Below are positions 34,206 through 46,379 of a stretch of DNA of 64,000 nucleotides, piece by piece. Origin of the DNA: Sipunculus nudus (Eukaryota; Annelida; Sipuncula; Golfingiida; Sipunculidae). The stretch is from positions 47,618,695-47,682,694 of the forward strand of contig CM049316.1 in assembly GCA_026874595.1 (NCBI GenBank), written 5' to 3'. The position numbers were made by a program, and so were the translations under genes. How positions within the stretch are numbered: the first letter of the stretch is position 1; each line of letters starts with the position of its first letter. The notes under the pieces were generated by a model, which was given only the letters and a program-made list of their open reading frames with translations, was not told the origin of the DNA and searched no databases.

Positions 34206-35579
34206 TCAGTGATAGTAGCTTGTGAAGTGGAGAACAATGGAAAAAAACAGGATTACCCCCTAGAGGAATGCTATTCGATAATCCCGTCTGTCCTCGAATG
34301 ACTTAATAATTCTGACTTACGATATATTACGGAATAGTGAATGTGTCGTGCTGAGAATCTACCAAGGTATGACTTGCATTATGACGTACTTTATTTTATT
34401 AGAATGCGGTGAATCTTGGCCACTTAGCCATAAACGTAAGTATTGTTACATCCCTCTTTCGTTTTAAATGAGCAAGAAAACAGGAGACATAACGATATTG
34501 AAACTTCATACATTTTTTTTTTTTCATTTAGGGTTTCAGGTTTATAAACAATTAATTGTAGACTTACAGAAGTTTTAAAATGTATTTCTGTACCACATAT
34601 TAGCTCAAATCCAATGTAATCTTCATTTCAAAATTTTCGACAATGTGAGGAGGGATAGCCTTTACGACCCAACCCCCCTCCGACAGGCACCATGGTGTGG
34701 CCCCTTATACCCGTAACACGTGACTATCATAACAAATAACTATGATCCCATGTGGTGCCATAAATCTACATGATGTTTAGAAACATCTGACATTCTTGTC
34801 TCCTCTGTACGGCCTCGCCAATCATATATTTGCCCTGGACTTTCAAGTAATGTGCGTTACTTAGACCTATATTCTTGTCTTCCTGCGAAGTTTAGGCAAA
34901 CCTGACAGTCAAATTCTCATACTACACAAAAAATAGGTCACTGCGACTACATTCCTTTCAGAAAAAAAAGGAAAAAAAAAAACTTCATTTTTTCTTTAAA
35001 AAAACTATTGTTACACTTCATGGCTTTCCGCTTTAAAACCGCTATATAAATTTACTATGTACTTGCCAGAAATTAGGTCAATATTGCGTAAGTGTTAGAA
35101 GTTACGGAACCCAACACAATGTACTTCGTCAGAACATCAGGAAAAATATTTACCTACTTTATATGTTAACGGTTGAATCTAGAGAGTCTTTCTCAAGGAA
35201 ATAACTTAGGATTTTTTTCAAACAAAATAACTTCTCAGGATCCCAAGCTCTACATATTTCAAATTTGTGTTATTAATTTATTTTTTTTAAATTTTAAATA
35301 TGATTATATTAGGATTTAATACAAATGCTCATTGACATGTTTGAATATATAATGTGAATATACTGTGTAGCATTTCATTCTTATCTCTTAAAGTTTGCTA
35401 GACCATGGTATGAATAACACTAGAATACCCAATTAATCAGGAATTTTCGGCCAACTTTAAGGGGATTTAATTTTTAGCTCACATGGCTATATATTTAACT
35501 GTTGAGAAATATTACATGCTCATTTGAAAATGGGAAATTGTAAAATAGAATTTCATCTTAACTTTAGAAAATGCTTATA

Positions 35580-36457
35580 TGTCAAGGCCCAGATCCCGAT
35601 CTGGACCAATCGCCGATTGGTCCAGACCAGATGCCGATCGGGATTTGGTCCGGCCTAAACCCCGATCATAAACTTTTAGTAAAGAGAATGAGTTCCTGTC
35701 TGAACTTATCAATTCAGGTCAGCCGTGACCTAGATCCAGAGCATGCCTATATCCCTGACAGGATGTCTGAAGTTATAACTTAATAAGTAATGACAAATCT
35801 GAATTTAAGTTGTTGTCAATGTTAATTATTCTACCTTAATAACTTTAATATTTAAGTTTGAATTAATTGAATGATCATATATATTTGAGTTATTTTCATG
35901 TCCTTGTTTTATTTGTCAAGTTAAATTATTATTTTCAGTATTTTTATCAGATTGTTTATTCATTTTTTATATAACAATTGAACTAGTTTAAGCTGACTCA
36001 CTGTGTGAATAAGTGTATATATTTGATGCATTTTGTAGGTAGAAAAAATTGTTAGATGGATGACATGTATAGGAAGTTAAGTATCATATGAAGTTTTCAG
36101 TCCCCAGTTTACAAATATGGATATTCTTAACTTATATCAACTCATGAATAGCTTATAAATGAAAAATCAAAAGCCTGCACTATAGTCCGCCATGGAATCT
36201 CAATCAGGAACTGGTCCAGACAAGATCCTTATCGGGGTTTAGGCCAGACGGAATCCCGATCGAGATTTGGTCTGGACAAATTCCTGATTGGTCTGGACCA
36301 GATCCCGATCGGGATTTGGTCCGGCCCAATCCCCGATCGAGATCTAGTCTGGACAAGGGCTGGACCTGATCCCGGTCGGGGTTTAAGCCGGACCTAATCC
36401 CGATCGGGATCTGGTCTGGACCAATCGCCGTTTGGTCCAGATCGGGATCTGGGCCTT

Positions 36458-36461
<4 letters not shown>
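35580..36461. mobile_element. GATC-rich foldback element (882 bp)
   Basis: The left arm starts 'tgtcaaggcccagatcccga' and the right arm is its reverse complement ('tcgggatctgggccttgaca'). The arms pair for about 80 bp with few mismatches. The interior right half consists of many 'gatcccgatcgggat' palindromes. Flanks are 'ttata' and 'tatat', so any target duplication is TA-rich and unclear. No transposase is visible. Confidence 0.65.

Positions 36462-36497
<36 letters not shown>
36461..36497. repeat. (TA)n microsatellite
   Basis: About 18 TA units at the edge of the foldback element. Confidence 0.95.
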
Positions 36498-36500
<3 letters not shown>

Positions 36501-36579
36501 AAATAAATAAATATTTTGCATTTGCTAAAATTTCACAAAATTCAGCTGAGCGACGTGACCCATGCATGGGCCCCTTGTT

Positions 36580-37280
36580 AACAATGTATCATTAGTCAAT
36601 TTGTCATTTTTTTATTTAAAGTTTAAGACAAAAGATAGATGATAAATATAAAATTAAAATATATTATTTTATGCATTTTAAGAATATGTTATTTTTAATG
36701 CATAAATTTTGTCAGAGGGAAGTTATATCGCATATTTTTGTAAAAATTAAAATTTTGCTTTAACTTTAAAATCTCCATACCAACAAGTAAGCCTCTTTAT
36801 ATATATGGCTGATAAAATAGCGGATATTTTAGGGATTCCAAATATGTAAGATCATTGGTGCTAAAATTCATTTGAATATGCATTTTAAAGCTTAACTAAA
36901 CAAAAGTAGTTTGACGATCGTTAGACCTTAAAATGCCATTTTTTTTGTACTTTTGGCACACAAGGAATCCGGCAACACTTACGGGAGGGACACTGTCGCT
37001 TTATTTGTTATTTAACCATCATAGAAGACAAAATAACCTGAGAAGTGAACAATTCGTCTCCATGCTAACGGAATTGCTCCAGATGATCCAGCTGTGATAT
37101 GTGTCATATTCATATTTTGTCTTTTTATTTTCATGCCAACATGCCGCCATATGTAAACTTACGTTTTCACGTGAGCGAGCAAAATATTGATGATAACTGC
37201 ACTCAGTTTTGAATTGCAGTTTGAAGAATTATGTACTCCCTATCGTGTGTTCGGTATGTTCTTCACATCAGGGAAGCCTG
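36580..37280. other. AT-rich intergenic DNA
   Basis: Nothing recognised. Confidence 0.4.
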
Positions 37281-37284
37281 ATCC

Positions 37285-38030
37285 CAATTAACAGACACTA
37301 ACTCGCGCCTCTCATCCCAATGGGCACACATCTAGTCGCGCCTCTCATCCCAATAAGCAAACACTGACTCGCGCCTCTCATCCCAATAAACACTAACTGG
37401 CTCACGCTTCTCATCCCAATAAACACTCACTGACTCGCGCCTCCCATTCCAATGAACCCCAGTTTTCAAATATGGATTTTCTTAACTTATATCAACTCAT
37501 GAACAGCTTACATATAAATGAAAAATCAAAAGCCTGCACTATAGTCCGCCATGGAATCTCAATCAGGAACTGGTCCAGACAAGATCCTGATCGGGGTTTA
37601 GGCCAGACGGAATCCCGATCGAGATTTGGTCTGGACCAATTCCTGATTGGTCTGGACCAGATCCCGATCGGGATTTGGTCCGGCCCAATCCCCGTTCGGA
37701 TAAGGGCTGGACCAGATCCCGGTCGGGGTTTAGACAATAAACACTACCTGGCTCGCGCCTCTCATCCCAATAAACACTCACTGACTCGCGCCTCCCATTC
37801 CAATAAGCACACATCTAGTCGCGCCTCTCATCCCAATAAGCAAACACTGACTTGCGCCTCTCATCCTAATAAACACACATTCGTGCCTCTCATCCCAATA
37901 AACACTCACTGACTCGCGCCTACCATTCCAATAAGCACACATCTAGTCGCGCAAACACTGACTTGCGCCTCTCATCCCTTTTAACACACACTCATGCCTC
38001 TCATCCAAATAATCACTCGTGCCTTATATA
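37285..38030. repeat. About 33-bp minisatellite interrupted by an insertion
   Basis: Units such as 'cgcgcctctcatcccaataa' plus 'acactcactgact' repeat on both sides of 37,458-37,734 with variable length (about 33-36 bp). Confidence 0.85.
37458..37734. mobile_element. Second copy of the GATC-rich element inside the minisatellite
   Basis: Closely matches 36,100-36,390 ('cccagtttacaaatatgga', 'ctatagtccgccatgg', then palindromes). It lies between 'caatgaac' and 'caataaac', which may be an 8-bp duplication with one difference or simply repeat units of the array. Confidence 0.6.
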
Positions 38031-38372
38031 AGCAGTAACTGCATATACATGTACTGTGGTTGGCTTATGTTAGTGAGGGTTTTAAAGTCGCGATATTCCC
38101 GAAAAGAAATTATCGTGAAAGTAAAACCTTCGTGAATGACACGCCACATCTGCACCGCGGACAGTAAGTTATTCTATAGCCTCAGGGGTATCCCACGACT
38201 TTTGCGCCGGTCACGTCAATTTTAACACACATGTTATGTTACCCGTAATTCAAGGATTGAAAATTCAAATAATTAATTAAATTCTTTGTATTTCTGCTAC
38301 TATTGCATGAAGAATTTTCACCTGTTCAATATTCATTTCACTCTTATGTGATTTTCGTACATATTAAATACA

Positions 38373-38520
38373 ACCTATTTATTTTACATGGATTGTACAA
38401 ATAGTTATCATAACTTATCAAGGAACTCTCCATGGCTCGGATGACGGCGTTTAGTAGTCTGTAGGGTAGGAGGAAATCGTAAAACCGGGAAGAACCTCCG
38501 GCCTTGGATGGGCAGGTACA
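38373..38520 (-). repeat. Diverged, headless SINE copy
   Basis: Matches the 3' two-thirds of the SINE at 39,497-39,730: 'tttattttacatggattgta', 'ggtaggaggaaa', 'cctccggccttggatgggca'. It lacks the tRNA-like head. Confidence 0.55.
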
Positions 38521-39099
38521 ACCAAAATTAGATAACTGATAAAAAACGGTCATGTACAAAGTGTCAGTAACTGTATGGTAAATCAAGAAAATGAATCCCT
38601 CGGAAAGCAATGAAGAAGTGAAAACCGCGAAAACTAAAACTCGGGATATTGTTACCCCTCCCCCCCCCCCACACACACAGTATGCAGCATATATATGTAG
38701 ACCTGTACCTTGTAATCCTAAATTTAGGGACGGACAACGGAGAGAGCAATGAAGGGCAGAGCGAAGGTAAACTAAGCACCCCATAAACGGCAAATATTGC
38801 TAGGACCCTGCTGTTATTGCTGAATAGTAATTGGTGATTACTAGTGTCTTGGTTTATAAAGTTATTCTCACTCCTTGGTGAAAATTCCTGGCCGTATGAA
38901 ACGACACGCCACCTGTCTACTGATCAGGGTACTAATAACTACGAGCTGACAGCTTTATTTTGAAAATACAATAAAATAAGGCCGTTAATTATGTTAATCA
39001 GAAAGTTATGGCTGCATAACCTTCTACTACATGTATCTTCATTTACAACCCAGGTCACAAGGAACAGGAAAATATATATATAAATACAGTACAAACATA

Positions 39100-39460
39100 G
39101 TTTTAGCTCAGCTGACTTAGCTTTATCGATGGTCCTTTGCTCGTCAGCCGTCCGTTAACAGGGCACTATTTGAAACCCTCGGATCTGTGATTCCGAAAAT
39201 CAAAATGCAGTTAGGTGTTCCGAAGTTCTCCTACCAAATCCAAAACTGTGTCACTGTGACTTCGATCCTTCAAGAAATTATGGATAACCCTCAGTTTTCA
39301 ACTGAAAAACCTATTGTTGCACTTCAGGCCTGCATGCCATCAACACCTCTCGTCTATTTTTGTTCATATTTGGCATAAAGTTTTATATATATTTCATATG
39401 TAATCGCCAGATATTAGGTCAATATCACGTAATTTGTACCTTATCAAAACAGGAACAATT
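39100..39460 (+). repeat. Left part of an AGCTCAGCTGA element
   Basis: Head 'ttttagctcagctgactta' followed by 'cgtccgttaacagggca', 'ttctcctacca', 'aagaaatta' and 'gtcaatatcacgtaat', parallel to the copies at 5.8 and 6.2 kb. Confidence 0.65.
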
Positions 39461-39496
39461 ATATTTTCTCACTTATGGTGAGTTTAATATAAACTT

Positions 39497-39730
39497 TATT
39501 TATTTTACATGGATTGTACAACTAGATATAATAACTAATACAAGGCACCCTCCTTGGCACGATTGGTGGCGAAGTGTAGTTTCTGGAGGTGGGGGAAACC
39601 GGAGAAAACCCCCGACCTTGGACGGGCAACTACAACCCACTCTCATAGTCAAGGCGGGGATCGAACCCGGGCCGCCGGCGGAGAGAGCCGAGCGTTTTAC
39701 CCCTCGACTGTTGAAGCTGGAGACGTATTC
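39497..39730 (-). mobile_element. tRNA-derived SINE (minus strand)
   Basis: On the minus strand a tRNA-like head contains a B box GGGTTCGATCCCC (39,655-39,669) and an upstream A-box-like 'gtcgaggggtaaaacg'. The body follows with 'tttctccggtttcccccacc', resembling the Nin-type conserved SINE domain known from many metazoans including molluscs, and an AT-rich tail. The insertion sits just after an AGCTCAGCTGA copy. Confidence 0.65.
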
Positions 39731-39744
39731 TTTACAAGGATATA

Positions 39745-40690
39745 ACTTTTTAAAATCAAAATTTAATTGTATACCAGTATTTCGATCAAAATTTCATAAA
39801 TATTTAAAGTAATGGAAACAAATGTAAATTCAATAACTTTAAAAATAGTATTACTTTGACCATGACACATTTTTTTTTCTTTAATTTAATTTTCACGGCA
39901 TGTTCACCGTACTTTTTTAACATGAGGGAAATTCAATTTTAATTTCATTATCAATTTATAGTTGATTTAATAATTGGCAATGGTTTTGTTTCTCCCTTAT
40001 CCAAACAGTGTGTATACCTAATTTGAAAAGGGAATTTTTAATCAATTCTACAAAATCTTTTATTTAAGTTAATAAAATTAATCATGTACATTAAAGTGAA
40101 AACAATGTACAAAATTTTTAATAGTGATCCAATGAATAATCCAGAACTAGAATAGAAGATGCCATATTGTGGCATAATGTAATTTTAGTGGTTTTACCTT
40201 AAAATTTAATTTTCATTTAATTTCACTTTAAACATTTTATGATTTAAAAATTATAAAATATATGTTTTTGCATAAATTGATATAATATGAGGAAAACTAA
40301 GGATAAATAATGATGCAACGTTGGACTAATTCTGAATAAACTTTCATTACCATATTTTTCTATATTCCAAATTTATGAAATTTATAAAAGTAAAAAAAAA
40401 TGAACGTGATGAAAAATTGGACAGTTTTAAGTCCCTGAGCCGGTTTTAGTCTAGACGGTCTCTGGAGGCGTGTCAATTTTTAGTATTCTTACAATTAATA
40501 ACAGGCCGCATAATATTGTTAGGCCATAGGCTTAGGGCGGTTAGGAAGAGAGACGTAAGGAGGCTATAAGCTGTAGATGCTAGAAAAAAGGACACAATCT
40601 CCTATATCAACGTGCTAAATGGTGTTGCCTGACACTTTGCTTGTCCAGATGAGAAACTTAAACTGTCTGTGAACTGATCATCTAAGGAAT
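39745..40690. other. AT-rich intergenic DNA
   Basis: Nothing recognised. Confidence 0.4.
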
Positions 40691-41231
40691 GATTTCCCGC
40701 CGATTTGATGTCAGAGTCTGCGGGCGACCGACGTAGATCTCTCTAACGACTTGAGAGTTGTGTTAACAACAATAAGCCAAAGTGTTTCTGCCGTGATGAA
40801 GCCCAGCAAACAGACCAGGACAATTGATACGCTGATCATTGTGAAAGGTACCGAATATTGTCTTGCGCAACGACATATTCGAGTAAAGAGTTCTGGATAC
40901 ATCAGGGATAATACAGCAGTGACAGACATAGTCTGAGTGGTGTTACAGAGAAGGCTGTGAGCCTATCTGTCATTGAATGAAGATTTCGTCTAAAATGGCT
41001 AACACGTACTTCAGTAGTGGGAACTGTGTCAAGCCGGTGTATTTTGCGGCGAGAAGCGCTAGTGTACGTGTGTATACAGTGATAAAACGTCCTGTACTCA
41101 AGGAGTGCATACCTAAGTCACGTGCGCGATGATCATGTGACCAGCAGCCTTGTTGCCAGATAAACTTGCTGTGATTTGTGCTTACGGCGATTGTAAGGAT
41201 TAAACAGGACTCGGTGAATTTGTTTAATCAA

Positions 41232-41284
41232 ATGGACTACAAGGATCTTCATATCTTGTGTGTGGAACGCCTCTCCAGTGAATT
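41232..41284 (+). CDS. Candidate first coding exon of an unidentified gene
   Basis: An ATG with G at +4 opens a 17-codon frame (MDYKDLHILCVERLSSE plus two bases) that runs into a consensus donor, GAATT|GTAAGT at 41,285. Upstream, 41,000-41,230 is less AT-rich and carries CACGTG at 41,119-41,124. I find no following exon in the window and do not recognise the peptide, so it may be a chance combination. Confidence 0.25.
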
Positions 41285-41299
41285 GTAAGTTTGAATTTG

Positions 41300-41887
41300 A
41301 TTATAATTTAATTGTTTTTGTTACACACGTCTTTCTTATCTTTTTGAGTGTACGTGTGAGTTTCAGCCGGTTAAGTCCTTCATTTAAACGAACCTGGAAA
41401 ATCCTTTCCTTTGGGGTTGTGAAAACAATATTGATTTACCTTATGACCTGCACGTGAACACCTGGGTCCCACACAATCAGGGGGTTTCATGCATTAATAT
41501 TTATACACAAAACCCGAACTGAAACCCTGGACGGTATAACAATTAACCCTCAAAAAGGTTTTCCCGGAAGACATTAAATTGGACGAGTTGTTTTACATAA
41601 CCGATTAAATCCTGATTCAAAGCACATGAAGTCGCTGTAAAATTTACTTCAATGCATTTAGCTTAAACGCACACACATTGAGATAATTAATACATTTAAT
41701 TTGGATAAACTCAGTGCAATCGTGTGTAGATACAGTGTTATTCGTGTGGAGATACTGTGTTATTAAATAATTTTCTGTCCTATTTTATGACGATATGCTG
41801 GGTTCGGCCAAATGGAAATTACTGTTGTCTTAAGGAATACTTGGACATTCGCCTAAAAGTTTTCATTTTCTCGCAGCTTAAATGTAA

Positions 41888-41950
<63 letters not shown>

Positions 41951-44225
41951 CTGTAGATATGGACAACTTGTGAAACGCAAACGACAGGCCTTGCCGGTCT
42001 ATAACTTTTCAAATTTTTTAACCCTGATGCATCGTTTAGTAGTGGTCACGTTTAAAAGGAACATAAACAGACGGACCGACTAATTTATATATACATCAAC
42101 GGACATGGAAAATGACAGGCAGACCAGCTTTCTGTTACATCCCTCCATGAAATCGTCTCCTAAGTAAGTATAATTATTATTAAGTATTACAAAATTAGGG
42201 GAAATGATGTCAATTTGGAACCTTGCCTTCTGATCCATTAGCAAGAATAATGCCTTTGAAATAGTCAATGATGGACTTTTGAACGTGTCACATTCGGAAT
42301 CTCCATACCTGGTTACCTACTAACTGATATAAAGATTATAAAAATCTTACCACTCTTACTTATGCTACATCCGATTTTTGTGAGAAGGGGTGTTATGGGC
42401 TGCATTCTTGTTAAATGCCTGTTGTATTGGATATTTGACGGGCCATCGTGTTTTTTTTTTCTTGTAAAGGAGTTTTGTGCAAGCATGCAAAATGTGGTTT
42501 TCCTGCCATATTTGCACTTATCTGTTGGACTATTTGGTGAAATGTGACTTCTAGAACTAAAATTACAATGGTCATATTTCAGGGAATATAGAACGGTACT
42601 CGGATGACTTTTGGTTGTCTTGGTATCTCTGTAAAATGCGTTTAAATTGAACAACACGTAACATAAACTTACGAGGGACAGATACGTTACGTCGTTACCT
42701 AAGCCATTAACACCTTAACGTCTCAAAACTATTTAGACGTTTAAATACAAAGAAACCTTATCATAAAAAGTAACACCATAAGCTGTTTGTCAAAGAATTA
42801 AAATTAGTAATTCTGCATGTACCCGGGAACAGCACTGAATTAGTGCCACAAAATTAGATATACTTCCGTCCAGTGTGCATCTTTTCAGGACAGATTATTA
42901 ACAATGACCACTTGTTGCCCCTTTCCTTTATTTTTTAAGTAAAATGAGTGTGCTGTTTCGAATAACCTTACTACACAAATTGTTACTTGAAGGCAATTTT
43001 CAAAATTAGGCTTTATCTAAAAGGTGTTATTTGTAACGTATCCAGTAGAGTATCAATATCATGTAGTTGCAGCGAAAGTCGTGTCAGGACTTTAAAAAAA
43101 TCCATGATTTCCATGAAGAACATCAGCTTAAATTTGTCATATTTTTTTGCACGTAATTGTACTTGTGAGAAAACTCAGCAAAAGTTATCCAAACTATCCA
43201 AGTCACAACATTCTAGCTCATAACATAGTAAATTATCTCAATAAATTGACGCTAACCCACGTGTCTGAATTCTGAAAAGAAATATTAGGGAACATTTAAA
43301 GAATCTCTGGATTAAACTATCATTTGTACGAAAGGTGAATTTACATTAAAAGTAAGATACTGTTTCAAAGTTGCAGGTAACCAAAATGTAATTGCGTTCA
43401 CGTCCATTGCATGCATACGGCGTATGGATTTGGCCTCCATTCTAAGTATTTTAATACACCGATAATTCCAGTATTCTTATGCCTATCACATTTTTTAAAA
43501 GCCATTTTCCCGTTGACTTGCCTATCTGTCAAAATGTGTAATTTTTAGATAAGAACACTAAAACTCACAATTTCTATCTAATACATGAGCAGCTTTGACT
43601 CCTTGAGTCCGGTATCTTTTAATTCTGCAGAAATTTAATTGCATTAAATAATTTTTTGTGAATGCGCTCCTGATTTGTTTACTAATGCGCTAACCCTGTC
43701 ACGGAGTATTTTATGTCGTTTTTGTCATTTAATCCAACAATGAAGTTGGCTTTTCTCTGCAGGGAGTGATTCAATACAAGTATTAGCAGCTTGTATATTG
43801 ATTTAGAACTATTTCTGCTTCAACCGTTTCAGCGTGCAATTATAACTTCACCCACATTTGTGATTACATGTATATACTTGGTTGACGGGTGGACGGGCTT
43901 GGCCTGTTGGGTCTGACGAGCTGCTCACTTTCTGTGATGGACCGGGGCCAACAATGGAATTATGTCGCGATTCCACATTATCTGATGCATTATGTGCAGT
44001 AATTTCTTTTTTTTATCTGTTTTTGTGCCCGTGCCTTTTCAGTTTATATTTCTGACTGTGCTACAGGGACACTGTATTGCTCTTATCGTTTTACTTTCTC
44101 TCTCTCTCCCTCCCTCTCTCTCAAGAAACTTTGAATATCTCCTCTACGTCTCTCTCTAAATTCCTTTTGCATTCTTTGCCATTACACCTCAGAATGAACA
44201 TAAATAATCCAAAATCCTAAACTGA
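41300..44225. other. Intergenic or intronic, no recognised gene
   Basis: Contains a (TA)n tract and short frames without recognisable domains. The candidate exon at 41,232, if real, would make this intronic. Confidence 0.4.
41890..41949. repeat. (TA)n microsatellite
   Basis: About 30 TA units. Confidence 0.95.
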
Positions 44226-44228
44226 TTC

Positions 44229-44590
44229 AAACAAATATAATGAATCGAGCAATGTGTATGTACAAGAAGTTTCATGAAAGTCACCAAAGTGCGGTGACCT
44301 CTGACCTCATTAAATATACATGGATTTTGCTGGAAATCGAACTTAGGCGAGATATTTTTTTGATTAACACTTTTGGTCAGTTTTATCAAAATCCTTCATA
44401 TTTTCGTAAGTTATCGTGGCGACACCACGGAGTAGCCGAGTGACCCGTGACCTAATTAATTATGCGTGGATGTTGCCCATAATCGAACTCGGGCGAGATA
44501 ATCTGTTGGGTAGTAGTTATGGTGAGTTTCGTAAAAATCCATCAAAGCCCCGGTAAGGTATCGCTGCGACAAATTCACTAAAATCATGTG
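44229..44590. repeat. Diverged tandem pair of a dispersed repeat
   Basis: The first copy (44,229-44,440: 'aaatcgaacttaggcgagat', 'gtttcatgaaagtcacc') is echoed by a second (44,440-44,590: 'aatcgaactcgggcgagata', 'gtttcgtaaaaatccatcaa'). The family is not identified. Confidence 0.5.
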
Positions 44591-44602
44591 TACATTAAAA
44601 AT

Positions 44603-44735
44603 TATTTATTTTCATATCGGCGAGGTCACTGCTGGAACAAAAACCTTTAAAATGAGTTATAGCACCGTGCCATACGCAACGCGGTTTCAGAGAACATTAA
44701 GTACAAAAGTGGACCAACTTCTTTTTATAAGTATA
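44603..44735 (+). repeat. Dispersed repeat, copy 1 (paired with 60,559-60,700)
   Basis: Shares 'catatcggcgaggtcactgc', 'acctttaaaatgag' and 'acgcaacgcggtttcagaga' with the copy at 60.6 kb, same orientation. Confidence 0.75.
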
Positions 44736-46205
44736 AGATTGCTCGCCGGCATGGCCTGTTTAAAGACTGGACGACTTTTTTACAGATAAACTTTATGTGT
44801 ATTGTTGACTTATGAGAATTACTAGAGTTTGTGACATCAGATAACACTATCAGGTCTTGCTAAGGAGCCTTTAAATCTGGTGAAATGTGATCTAACACAT
44901 CGGTTATCATGATGCAGGAAAGGCATACGTTTTGCCGCTTTATCTGTTGAACTTTGTTGGGATTAAGAAATTATGAAATAAGATACGTATCTCTATTACA
45001 TGAATTATTATATAAGCAGTCATTCCTTTCCATGAATCTCACAGGCGCTAGGAAAACTGATAACGAATCTGTTCCATATACTCGCGGCACCCGTTTAAAC
45101 GCCAACAAGGAAATTATTGTAACCTAACATATAAGTCCTTGTCAATGTCCAACCATATTTGTACAAACATGCATGGAATCCATGACGGGATATCAAAAGA
45201 CGTATATAAAACAGGTCTCATTGGCGACATAGGACAAAGATGGGAATGAAGCCTTTTCTGGTTCTAATTTAGTTTTACGACATCGTTAGGTCTTTTAACC
45301 CATAGATATAAGTTGACTGTCTAATGCCGTCTAAAACTGCGAGGCGACACGAAGGTCTACGGCAGTTTAGAACGCTTTTGCGGAGAATGGCCCTGGAGTC
45401 AACATTGGCGGAAAGCTGTCATATGAGATCCACACCAAGCTCTCATACTTACATATTGTGGTGTCAGCAGACTTGCACAGTTGAATGACTGTACATTCTT
45501 AAATAGAAATAGACTAATTAAACCAACATAAGTCATCGGATAACCAATATCGACGATCACTGCCCAAAAAATGTCAAATATTTTAAAAATCAAAATCGGG
45601 TAAACATTGTAATTTTTTGTCAACACGACATGCTATAATATCGATAATAACCATAATGATATCAGTACACAATTTATCATCTTCCTTTGCTTGATACAAA
45701 GAAACATTATGTGATATCGCTACCGATGGACGCAAAACAACAAGAAAAACGCAGTGAATGAGAAGGGATTAGAATGGGTTCGTGTTGATAGAACATTTTC
45801 TTTTCTAATCTCCATTAATAAACAACCTCCTTTCTGAAAAGAAGATAATTTGCCCGGGATAACATGTTGTGAGACGGGCCGTGCACCGCCCGTTGCTCGT
45901 GCGGGGGAAAAGTTTGAGCGACATATGGCCAAGTGTCATTTGCTGGCAGCGAGGGCTGGCTGGAGACAAAAGACGTTACTGTGGTAACCTTGACAGTGGG
46001 CCAACCATTCACGCGTCCGGCTTAGGACAGCAGTTCTGCAGGACTGGGACATTATTTGGTGGGAGACAGCGGTCAGAACCATGCAGCTACATTAATTGGT
46101 AAAATCAGCTCTAATGATGCCCATATCCTGCTGGTGTTTGGATGACTCTGAGTCTGACACGACAGTCATTGATCTAATGATCAAGAAGAACACCAGTAAA
46201 TCTGC
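44736..46205. other. Intergenic; less AT-rich block at 45,840-46,110
   Basis: No gene recognised. The 45,840-46,110 block is noticeably richer in G+C and CpG than its surroundings and has no repeat signature; it may be a regulatory element. Confidence 0.3.
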
Positions 46206-46209
46206 ACTT

Positions 46210-46375
46210 CTACTGACCAAATGTTAGCCTGAATCCGGAAAGTTACTGGCCAAATGTTAGCCTGAATCCGGAAAGTTACTGACCAAATGTAAGCCTGAAT
46301 CGGGAAAGTTACTGACCAAATGTTAGCCTGAATCCGGAAAGCTACTGACCAAATGTAAGCCTGAATCCGGAAAGT
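46210..46375. repeat. 33-bp minisatellite, 5 copies
   Basis: Unit contains 'tactgaccaaatgttagcct' followed by 'gaatccggaaagt', repeated with one to three changes. Confidence 0.9.
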
Positions 46376-46379
46376 TAGC

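Larger units (their letters stand above)
34900..36579 (+). repeat. Long copy of the AGCTC... dispersed element, hosting a foldback insertion
   Basis: 34,930-35,110 matches the 'agatatta/cattaaaaac/actgcct' part of the 5.8-7.3 kb copies. 35,340-35,500 matches 22,270-22,420. The right end 'ttcagctgagcgacgtgac' then 'ccatgcatgg' is at 36,541-36,579. The 35,580-36,461 segment interrupts it. Confidence 0.6.

Noticed and set aside
33883-34212. Cys-rich 109-codon plus frame
   Set aside because: Lies entirely in a 48-50 bp minisatellite with shifting period; the frame is not kept between units.
36204-36521. Repetitive Pro/Asp/Gly-rich minus frame
   Set aside because: Generated by GATCGGGAT palindromes and a TA microsatellite; open on the other strand as well.
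39655-39669. tRNA gene
   Set aside because: A B box is present but the head does not fold into a full cloverleaf with a clear acceptor stem, and it is fused to a SINE body.
40711-40929. 72-codon minus frame with one predicted membrane segment
   Set aside because: Short, no recognised family and no flanking gene signals; could be real but I cannot support it.
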